Assembly: GCA_031278795.1 (NCBI GenBank)
Contig: JAITJT010000107.1
Span: forward strand, 1 to 5,691
DNA from: Deltaproteobacteria bacterium
GTDB taxonomy: Bacteria > Desulfobacterota > Desulfarculia > Adiutricales > Adiutricaceae
DNA: 5,691 nucleotides
Direction of reading: 5' to 3'
Shown here: positions 1-4,921 of the stretch, in pieces
How the letters are laid out: each line of letters begins with the position of its first letter
Numbering within the stretch: position 1 is the stretch's first letter
The notes under the pieces: generated by a model
What the model was told of the DNA's origin: nothing
Databases searched by the model: none
Seen by the model: only the letters and a program-made list of their open reading frames with translations
Position numbers and translations under genes: made by a program

Positions 1-446
1 CTGGCCATGGCCTTGATGGTGAAGGGTTCCAGGCCGTTGATGGCGGTGTCCACCCTCTGGGCGGATCCGGCCACCTGGAGGGTGATTTGATCCTTTTCTA
101 TGGTCTTGACGGACATCCCCAGGAGGGTGACCAGGTTGAGGAGCTCGTCGCGCCTCTCTCTTTCGAAGGCGACGGTTATGAGCGCCAGCTCTCCGGTCAT
201 GGCCAGCTGGTGGGGGATGTCGTCTACCTTTATGACGTCAATTAGCTTCCTGAATTGCTTGGTCACCTGGTCTAGGACCTGCTCGTCTCCTGAGACCACC
301 AGGGTTATGCGGGTGATGCTCTGATCCTCTGTGGGGCCCGCGGCTATGGACTCCACGTTGTAGGCCCGGCGGGTTACCAGGCCCGCCACGTGGCTTAAGA
401 CGCCTGGTTTATTGCGGACAAGTATGGAGATTATTTTTTTCATCAT
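1..446 (-). CDS. ilvN: Acetolactate synthase small (regulatory) subunit, partial at C-terminus
   Basis: Regulatory subunit of acetohydroxyacid synthase; it binds the catalytic subunit, raises its activity and confers feedback inhibition by valine. I translated the minus strand from the ATG at 446 and obtained 148 codons open to the window edge. The family is usually near 160-170 residues, so roughly the last 15-20 are missing. The N-terminal ACT domain (about residues 3-75) is canonical: it begins MMKKIISILVRNKPGVLSHV, followed by the TRRAYNVES segment. G15 and N30 match positions that in E. coli IlvH (G14, N29) are linked to valine sensitivity, so feedback control is probably retained (inference). 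The C-terminal ACT-like domain starts near residue 84. Two ATGs lie in tandem (446 and 443). A GGAGG at 456-460, inside the end of ilvB, is 9 bases from the first. The 4-base gap to ilvB indicates co-translation. Confidence 0.96.
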   Translation of the reverse strand, partial: MMKKIISILVRNKPGVLSHVAGLVTRRAYNVESIAAGPTEDQSITRITLVVSGDEQVLDQVTKQFRKLIDVIKVDDIPHQLAMTGELALITVAFERERRDELLNLVTLLGMSVKTIEKDQITLQVAGSAQRVDTAINGLEPFTIKAMA

Positions 447-450
447 TTTT

Positions 451-2157
451 TTATGCCTCCGACTCGTAGAAATCAGTCTGACCTTTTCCGGCCGGAATCA
501 TAGGGAGCACGTTCTCGTTGGGGGCCACCATCACGTCCAGGAGCCCGGGACCTTTGAGTTCTATCAACCACTTAAGCCCATCTTTTAGCTCAGAGGGACT
601 TTCTAGCCTCTTTCCCGGGATGCTAAATACCTCAGAGAGTTTGGAGAAGTCCGGGGTGTACTGGAAGATGGTCTCCGAGTACCTTTTTCCAAAGAAAAAC
701 TCCTGCCACTGGCGTACCATGCCCAGGCAGCCGTTGTTGATGATGACAATCTTAACCGGGATATTGTACTGGTGAATGGTCGCGAGCTCCTGGAGGGTCA
801 TCTGGAACCCTCCGTCTCCGCATACCGCGAACACGGGAGTCTCAGGAGAACCCAGGGCCGCGCCCATGGCCGCGGGAAGCCCAAAGCCCATGGTGCCTAA
901 ACCACCGGAGGACAGGAAGTGCCTGGCCTTCTTGGTGGTGAGGAACTGGGCGCACCACATCTGGTGCTGGCCCACGTCGGTCACGAATATGGCCTCGCCA
1001 TTGGTTAGTTCAGACAAGAGGCTAATGACCGCCTGGGGCCTGATTACCTTGTCGTCGGGCGGAACTATGAGGGGATGGCGGGCCTTTAGGTCCATTATCC
1101 TCTTCTGCCACTCCGGCCTTTTCTTGGGTTCCATTTTCTGGATGAGGAGCTCTAGAACCAGCTTAAGGTCCCCTGTGACCGGCAGATCCACGGTCACCCT
1201 CTTTCCTATCTCAGCCGGGTCCACGTCCACGTGGGCGATTCTTGCCAGAGGCGCGAAGCGCCTGACATCTCCCACCACCCTATCGTCAAAGCGGGCCCCT
1301 AGGCCCACTATGAGGTCAGCCTCGTTGATGGCGATGTTGGAGTACTTGGGCCCGTGCATGCCGGGAAGCCCCAAGGAGAGGTAGTGCCCGTCCGGAAACA
1401 CCCCCTTGGCCTGGAGGCTGGTGACTACCGCCATGTCCTGGGCCTCGGCTAGGTTAAGAAGATCCTTGGTGACCCCGGTGATGACCGCCCCGCCGCCCAC
1501 GTAGAGCATGGGCCTCTGGGAATGTAAAAGCGCCTCAGCCAGGCGATCCACCTGGTTTTGGTCCGGCACCACCATGGGGTTGTAGCCTGGGATGCTAACC
1601 GACTCAGGCAGCTGGTACTTGAGGGTGGCCACCTGGACGTTTTTGGGGATATCCAAGAGCACCGGCCCCGGGCGGCCGGTGCTGGCTATATAAAAGGCCT
1701 CGGAAAGGGAGGGCAAGAGCTCCTCCGGGTCCTTGATGAGGTAGTTGTACTTGGTTATGGGAATGGAAATGCCGTAGATATCAGCCTCCTGGAAGCTATC
1801 GCTACCTAGGGAGGTGGTGGGCACCTGCCCGGTGATGGCGACCAGGGGTACCGAGTCCATGTGGGCGTTGGAGAGTCCGGTCACCAAGTTGGTGGCCCCG
1901 GGACCGGAGGTGGCTATCACCACCCCCACCTGTCCGGTGGCCCTGGCGAAACCGTCGGCCGCGTGGATGGCTCCCTGCTCGTGGCGGGCCAGGATGTGCC
2001 TTATGCCCGACTGATAGAGGGCATCATAGAAGGGTATGATTTGGCCTCCCGGGTAGCCGAAGATTAGGTTGGAGCCCCTATCTTTGAGGAACTTCACTAT
2101 GGCCTGGGAGCCGGTCATGGTGCTTTGGTTGGATGTGTCTTTTAAGTCTTTGTTCAT
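451..2157 (-). CDS. ilvB: Acetolactate synthase large (catalytic) subunit
   Basis: Biosynthetic acetohydroxyacid synthase. It joins two pyruvates into 2-acetolactate (valine, leucine), or pyruvate and 2-oxobutyrate into 2-aceto-2-hydroxybutyrate (isoleucine), using ThDP, Mg2+ and FAD in the cytoplasm. The 568 residues match the usual length. Order: ThDP-binding pyrimidine domain (about 15-180) with catalytic E60 in ARHEQGAIHAADGFAR and the SGPGATN loop (84-90); central FAD-associated domain (about 205-340) with GLGARFDDRVVG; pyrophosphate domain (about 395-545) with GDG at 447-449 and NN at 474-475, the metal-ThDP motif. W484 in MVRQWQEFF and P113 in GQVPTTS are retained; both are known herbicide-contact positions in plant and bacterial enzymes. 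The FAD-type anabolic form is supported by the partner ilvN just downstream. I kept the start at 2157, which has a weak AAGG about 5 bases upstream; the ATG at 2118 (M14) lacks any ribosome site. Confidence 0.98.
   Translation of the reverse strand: MNKDLKDTSNQSTMTGSQAIVKFLKDRGSNLIFGYPGGQIIPFYDALYQSGIRHILARHEQGAIHAADGFARATGQVGVVIATSGPGATNLVTGLSNAHMDSVPLVAITGQVPTTSLGSDSFQEADIYGISIPITKYNYLIKDPEELLPSLSEAFYIASTGRPGPVLLDIPKNVQVATLKYQLPESVSIPGYNPMVVPDQNQVDRLAEALLHSQRPMLYVGGGAVITGVTKDLLNLAEAQDMAVVTSLQAKGVFPDGHYLSLGLPGMHGPKYSNIAINEADLIVGLGARFDDRVVGDVRRFAPLARIAHVDVDPAEIGKRVTVDLPVTGDLKLVLELLIQKMEPKKRPEWQKRIMDLKARHPLIVPPDDKVIRPQAVISLLSELTNGEAIFVTDVGQHQMWCAQFLTTKKARHFLSSGGLGTMGFGLPAAMGAALGSPETPVFAVCGDGGFQMTLQELATIHQYNIPVKIVIINNGCLGMVRQWQEFFFGKRYSETIFQYTPDFSKLSEVFSIPGKRLESPSELKDGLKWLIELKGPGLLDVMVAPNENVLPMIPAGKGQTDFYESEA
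456..460 (-). promoter_or_regulatory. Ribosome binding site of ilvN inside the ilvB 3' end
   Basis: On the minus strand GGAGG lies 9 bases before the ATG at 446 and 12 before the ATG at 443. It is the best Shine-Dalgarno match among the genes here. It sits within the last codons of ilvB, which fits tight translational coupling of the two synthase subunits. Confidence 0.7.
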
Positions 2158-2185
2158 AAGCCTTGCCGTATGGTTTTATCTTTTA

Positions 2186-2203
2186 GCCGCCCTAGCGGGC
2201 GGC
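2186..2203 (-). other. G+C hairpin spanning the recR stop codon
   Basis: A perfect 7-base inverted repeat (GCCGCCC / GGGCGGC) with the loop TAGC overlaps the recR stop codon at 2192-2194. On the minus strand it is followed by an A-rich, not T-rich, stretch before ilvB, so it does not look like an intrinsic terminator. It may stabilise or insulate the recR-ilvB junction of the message, but that is inference. Confidence 0.4.
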
Positions 2204-2806
2204 GTGGCGGTGGGAGATAGCCTCCCTGAGGGTCTGGGTGTCAACAAACTCGAGATCCATGCCCGAGGGAATGCCCCTAGCTAGCCTGGTCACCTTCAAG
2301 GGGCGGCCTTTGAGTCTATCCAGGATGTAAGAGCAGGTAGTCTCGGCCTCAGGAGAGCTTCCTGTGGCTAGTATCAGTTCCTTTATGCCTTCTCCGTTAT
2401 CATTTGTCTTTGACAAACGGTCTATGAGGTCAGAGATGTTCAACTCATCCGGGCCCACGCCCTGAAGGGGGTTCAAGACCCCTCCCAAGACATGGTAGAG
2501 CCCCCGGTAGAGCCCGGAGCTCTCCATCACCAGGAGATCCGCCGGGGTCTCCACCACGCAGAGGCTAGAGTGGTCTCTGGAAGGGTCCGCGCAGCGGGGG
2601 CAGGGGTCCGAGTTGGTGTAGTCATGGCAGAGGGAGCAGAAGTGAATCTCTCTCTTAACTGCCGTCAAGGCCTGGGAAAGGGCCTCCACCTCGTCCTGGG
2701 GGCGTTTGAGGATATGGAGGGCCAACCTGGTGGCGCTCTTCTTACCTAGCCCGGGGAGGGCCGAAAGCCTGGAGATGAGGTCATCTATCTGCGGGGGAAG
2801 CTGCAT
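2192..2806 (-). CDS. recR: Recombination mediator protein RecR
   Basis: RecR works with RecO (and RecF) to load RecA on SSB-coated single-stranded DNA at gaps and stalled forks. The 204 residues match the family (about 200). Visible in order: helix-hairpin-helix DNA-binding region (7-32) containing LPGLGKKSATRLA; a four-cysteine zinc site C57-x2-C60-x8-C69-x2-C72; a Toprim domain from about residue 80 with the acidic CVVE (E86) and the YHVLGGVLNPLQGVGP segment; and the ending TRLARGIPSGMDLEFVD typical of RecR. In many bacteria recR follows dnaX and ybaB. Here neither is present, and recR heads the transcript with ilvB 34 bases downstream. The start at 2806 has only a poor ribosome site (AAGAG at about 7 bases), but it gives the expected N-terminus. 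No key residue appears lost. Confidence 0.97.
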   Translation of the reverse strand: MQLPPQIDDLISRLSALPGLGKKSATRLALHILKRPQDEVEALSQALTAVKREIHFCSLCHDYTNSDPCPRCADPSRDHSSLCVVETPADLLVMESSGLYRGLYHVLGGVLNPLQGVGPDELNISDLIDRLSKTNDNGEGIKELILATGSSPEAETTCSYILDRLKGRPLKVTRLARGIPSGMDLEFVDTQTLREAISHRHAAR

Positions 2807-2852
2807 CTTGATACTCTTGGGTTAAAAAGTCTAAAAAAAAGTCAAATAAAAT

Positions 2853-2881
2853 AGATAACAAGAAAAGCACCCTTCTTTCAA
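2853..2881 (-). promoter_or_regulatory. Possible recR operon promoter
   Basis: On the minus strand TTGAAA (2876-2881) is separated by 17 bases from TTATCT (2853-2858), about 50 bases before the recR start. The -35 match is good and the -10 match poor, so this is only a candidate. A different promoter further upstream would place the repeat cluster at 2976-3045 inside the 5' leader. Confidence 0.25.
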
Positions 2882-2975
2882 GTCCTTTTTAGAGCTCCAC
2901 CACCAAAAACAAAGGGCGGCCTTTACAGGCGGTTTTAGACACTCTTTCCCTCTCTCTTTTTTACTCCAAATCTTC

Positions 2976-3045
2976 CCTAAATCCAAGATTACCTTGGCTC
3001 CAATATTCCTTGGATTTAATATAAAATCACCCACACCTAAATCCA
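2976..3045. repeat. Three TAAATCCA elements, two direct and one inverted
   Basis: CCTAAATCCA occurs at 2976-2985 and again at 3036-3045, exactly 60 bases apart. The reverse complement TGGATTTA lies between them at 3011-3018. The left and middle copies extend to a perfect 10-base inverted repeat, TAAATCCAAG (2978-2987) and CTTGGATTTA (3009-3018). A smaller dyad, CCAAG ATTAC CTTGG, is nested at 2983-2997. This could be a set of protein-binding sites or alternative stems in a leader RNA of the recR operon. Confidence 0.5.
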
Positions 3046-3054
3046 TAGCCTAAA

Positions 3055-3080
3055 GCCCGGGGGCCTAGAGGCCCCGGGGC
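3055..3080. other. Strong G+C-rich hairpin
   Basis: Arms GCCCGGGGGCC (3055-3065) and GGCCCCGGGGC (3070-3080) pair over 11 positions with one G-G mismatch, closing a TAGA loop. No T-run follows on either strand, so it is not a standard intrinsic terminator. It is bordered by direct copies of CCTAAAG at 3049-3055 and 3080-3086. Confidence 0.55.
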
Positions 3081-3082
3081 CT

Positions 3083-3151
3083 AAAGACCCCACCCCTAGG
3101 TGTATTCCCTCAAGGTCTTTCCTCCAGCATAATGTAGGGGTGGCTAAAGAC
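3083..3151. repeat. Overlapping inverted and direct repeats (CCACCCCTA dyad, CTAAAGAC copies)
   Basis: CCACCCCTA (3090-3098) is matched perfectly by TAGGGGTGG (3135-3143). AAAGACC (3083-3089) is matched by GGTCTTT (3114-3120). CTAAAGAC appears as a direct repeat at 3081-3088 and 3144-3151. The two dyads cross each other, so in RNA they would form either a pseudoknot or alternative structures. More AAAGAC copies follow at 3186-3191 and 3217-3222. The function is unknown. Confidence 0.45.
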
Positions 3152-3527
3152 ATTCTCCACTTTTGAGACTATTAAGATTCAAGGGAAAGACCTAACATAT
3201 TTGAACTCTTTGGGGAAAAGACAGCTGGCCATAAGAATTTTGGAAGATGGGAGCAAAGTTATCAAAGGCTAGGCCATGAAAAATGAAAGGAAAGGCGAAA
3301 ATTATTGAAATATGTTGTTTTTTGGGGTTTTTATGTGTGATAATAATTAAAAATTCGGGCTGAACTTCCCAAACCCTCATCTCAAAAACAAAAAATATGA
3401 TTAATTTTCGTCACGGGAGAAAAAATTTTTTTCCCCTTTGAAGCGGAGCCCCGCGAGACCCATCCCCTAAAGTGCTCTACCAGTCAAATGCCACTCACTT
3501 ATTTGCATTAAAAAAGGCTTTCTATTT

Positions 3528-4286
3528 ATGTATTCCATATGGAAAAAACTGGATACCCAACATGAACTCCTGGCCGAGCTCAACATCGGCCAGAATCCCA
3601 TGCAAAGCGCGGTAAAGAACTACTTCCGCATCCCCATAGTATGGAGCTCCAATTCCATAGACGGGAGCACCTTCAACAAGTCGGATACCAGGAAAATCCT
3701 AGAAGACGAGGTGAGCGTGGGGCACAAGCCCATAAAGGATCTCCTGGCCGTGGTGGGACTCAACAAGGCATACGAACACATGTTCCGCCTGGCCAGCTTC
3801 GACAGGGTGAGCGAGGAAGACATACTGGATTTCCACCGCTTGATAGGGGATAGCCTCAACAACTCCATGGAGGCGGGTTTATACAGGAAGACGAAGGTTA
3901 GCGTTCCCAACGTAGACGGCAAGGAGTTCCCAGGGCCTGAGGCCATGAGCTGGCTCATGAAGGATCTCTTGAAGAAGTGCGATCTCAACCGCTTCCTCAT
4001 GCATCCCATACGCTTCGGGGTGAATTTCCACATAACCATAATGGACACGCTCCCCTTCGAGGAGGGAAACGGCCGCATTGCCAGGATGGTCATGAACACA
4101 ATATTCCTCCAGAAGGGCTATCTTCCCATAGCCATAGACCCATCTTTAAGGCGGGAGTACATGTTCGGTTTCTCCGGATCCGACGAGAAGAACGTGGAGT
4201 TCTTTGAGAACTTCATAGCCGATTTGGTCTCAAAGACCCAGGAGGATTTTTTGAAGACGGTGGAGGCCAAAAAGATTGTGATTTAA
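3528..4286 (+). CDS. Fic-domain protein, FICD-like class II, catalytic His replaced by Leu
   Basis: Fic enzymes usually transfer AMP from ATP to a protein hydroxyl (some remove AMP or transfer other groups), using the motif HPFx(D/E)GNGRxxR. In this 252-residue protein the motif is LPFEEGNGRIAR at 175-186: L175 replaces the catalytic base (codon CTC at 4050-4052), while F177, metal-ligand E179, the GNG loop (180-182), R183 and R186 remain. An N-terminal inhibitory helix carries SNSIDG (41-46), matching (S/T)xxxE(G/N) of class II Fic proteins but with D45 for Glu. The flap (about 119-140) and the helices after the motif (MVMNTIFLQKGYLP) align with FICD and bacterial relatives by eye. No C-terminal HTH, TPR repeat, signal peptide or membrane segment is visible. 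The start at 3528 has a weak AAGG 10 bases upstream. It stands alone with no adjacent antitoxin gene. Codon use resembles its neighbours, so recent foreign origin is not indicated. AMP transfer is doubtful; binding of nucleotide is possible. Confidence 0.9.
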   Translation: MYSIWKKLDTQHELLAELNIGQNPMQSAVKNYFRIPIVWSSNSIDGSTFNKSDTRKILEDEVSVGHKPIKDLLAVVGLNKAYEHMFRLASFDRVSEEDILDFHRLIGDSLNNSMEAGLYRKTKVSVPNVDGKEFPGPEAMSWLMKDLLKKCDLNRFLMHPIRFGVNFHITIMDTLPFEEGNGRIARMVMNTIFLQKGYLPIAIDPSLRREYMFGFSGSDEKNVEFFENFIADLVSKTQEDFLKTVEAKKIVI

Positions 4287-4546
4287 AAATAATAAAAAAA
4301 TTTTTTTTAAGTGATTATTCACCAATAAATTATCAAACACCGCTCGCCAAACATCAATATTAGTTAACAAAACACTAAAGTTTAATATTTTTAAATTTCA
4401 GCTTTTATTACTGTGTAGAGCTCAAAAACTCTTCCCAAATTTAAGCTTGTGGATTATCTTTCATGGAAGTAATGTTTTCTAAAGAGCTTAAGGAAGAGTC
4501 TTTCTTAAATACTATTTTTTTAAAATCATTTCGTTTTTTTTGAAGC

Positions 4547-4566
4547 GGAATAAATTATATTATTCC
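4547..4566. repeat. Palindrome GGAATAA-n6-TTATTCC
   Basis: Perfect 7-base arms at 4547-4553 and 4560-4566 flank ATTATA. The symmetry and spacing suit a dimeric regulator site or a weak hairpin. It lies about 20 bases before the first TATAAT of the repeat array. Confidence 0.4.
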
Positions 4567-4584
4567 AAATATGCTGCTGAAAAC

Positions 4585-4663
4585 TATAATAATAAGGAAT
4601 TAAAGAAATATTATAATTTCAGAAAACAAATATTATAATATCGCACAAAAAAAATATTATAGT
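4585..4663 (+). repeat. Array of TATAAT-containing A+T repeats
   Basis: AAATATTATAAT occurs at 4606-4617 and 4628-4639, and AAATATTATAGT at 4652-4663, giving steps of 22 and 24 bases. A further TATAAT is at 4585-4590. The second copy contains a perfect 12-base palindrome (ATATTATAATAT, 4629-4640). Copies 2 and 3 are also followed by related bases (ATCGCAC and AACGCAT). No matching -35 box is evident. It could be overlapping -10 elements, an operator array or simply biased A+T sequence. Confidence 0.4.
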
Positions 4664-4719
4664 AACGCATAGAAAAAAACAAAAAGTTTTTGGTTCTATG
4701 GTTCTTACAATCTTTTGAT

Positions 4720-4735
4720 GAGCCCCTGGCGGCTC
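4720..4735 (+). other. Small hairpin GAGCC-n6-GGCTC
   Basis: Perfect 5-base arms at 4720-4724 and 4731-4735 around CCTGGC. It lies in the more G+C-rich stretch that leads to the terminator at 4778 and may belong to the same transcript. Confidence 0.35.
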
Positions 4736-4777
4736 CCTTCTAACGATAAACGCTCAGGCCTATTGGGGGTTTTTCGC

Positions 4778-4813
4778 GGCCCTCTCCCATCTTCCATGGG
4801 GGTGGGCCTTTTT
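4778..4813 (+). terminator. Rho-independent terminator
   Basis: The 13-position stem GGCCCTCTCCCAT (4778-4790) with ATGGGGGTGGGCC (4796-4808) has one T-T mismatch and one G-U wobble. It closes a CTTCC loop and runs straight into TTTTTC (4809-4814). The layout is that of a strong plus-strand intrinsic terminator. The nearest upstream recognised gene is fic, whose stop codon is about 490 bases away. Confidence 0.85.
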
Positions 4814-4826
4814 CTTCCACTGGGTT

Positions 4827-4844
4827 TAAGCTATAATTAGCTTA
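4827..4844 (+). promoter_or_regulatory. TATAAT box inside a perfect palindrome
   Basis: TAAGCTA (4827-4833) and TAGCTTA (4838-4844) form perfect 7-base arms around TAAT, and TATAAT (4832-4837) sits across the centre. It lies just past the terminator and about 80 bases before the start at 4922, as expected for a promoter -10 with an overlapping operator. There is no good -35 at the usual distance (TTTTTC at 4809-4814), so an activator or weak promoter is possible. Confidence 0.45.
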
Positions 4845-4921
4845 CACTCCACCCCTACGCCATAATTGCCACCTTTTTAAGATGCCCGAGATTCGCCTTA
4901 GGGGCCTTTTGCCGCGGCATC

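Larger units (their letters stand above)
2807..3527. other. Structured non-coding spacer between recR and fic
   Basis: About 720 bases without a supportable gene, between divergently transcribed recR and fic. Short open frames exist (for example 2831-3046 and 3192-3380 on the minus strand), but they have no ribosome site, low-complexity translations and no recognisable family. The stretch holds an A/T-rich segment next to recR, a triple TAAATCCA element cluster (2976-3045), a G+C-rich hairpin with CTAAAGAC repeats (3049-3151), an A+T-rich part (about 3230-3430) and a short G+C patch at 3437-3480. I see no convincing intrinsic terminator in either direction. Confidence 0.7.
4287..4777. other. 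Very A+T-rich non-coding spacer after fic
   Basis: About 490 bases with no supportable gene on either strand. The longest start-to-stop frame I noted is 26 codons from the ATG at 4462, without a good ribosome site. An A7-T8 tract follows the fic stop, and a GTGA TTAT TCAC dyad lies just beyond it; neither forms a convincing terminator, so fic transcripts may continue to the terminator at 4778. The spacer contains palindromes near 4488-4508 and 4547-4566 and a TATAAT-like repeat array at 4585-4663. From about 4670 the composition becomes more G+C-rich, leading into a terminator. Confidence 0.65.

Noticed and set aside
2831..3046. 71-codon open frame on the minus strand just before recR
   Set aside because: Low-complexity Lys/Phe/Trp-rich translation, no ribosome site, no recognisable domain, and it lies over the repeat cluster; better explained as spacer.
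3192..3380. 62-codon open frame on the minus strand in the recR-fic spacer
   Set aside because: A+T-driven translation with runs of Ile/Phe/His, no ribosome site and codon use unlike the real genes.
3470..3492. Possible tRNA fragment: the reverse complement contains TGGTAGAGCA, like a tRNA D-arm
   Set aside because: The matching GCTC arm, the anticodon stem and the T-arm (GGTTCGA) are absent; a ten-base resemblance alone is chance-level.
4288..4335. A7-T8 tract after fic as a bidirectional terminator
   Set aside because: A pure A-T stem has no G+C core to pause polymerase, and the adjacent GTGA/TCAC dyad has only four base pairs and no T-run.
4462..4542. 26-codon frame starting MEVMFSKELKEE in the A+T-rich spacer
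   Set aside because: No convincing ribosome site, ends in Phe-rich A+T sequence and overlaps a palindrome; no support beyond having a start and a stop.
3437..4549. TTTGAAGCGGA direct repeats around fic as attachment sites or target duplications
   Set aside because: An 11-base repeat is expected a few times by chance in a window this long, and no integrase, transposase or inverted termini accompany it.
4735..4830. Integron attC-like look of the segment around TCTAACGATAAACG
   Set aside because: No matching GTTRRRY core at the other end and no long imperfect palindrome joining them; the stretch is explained by the terminator.
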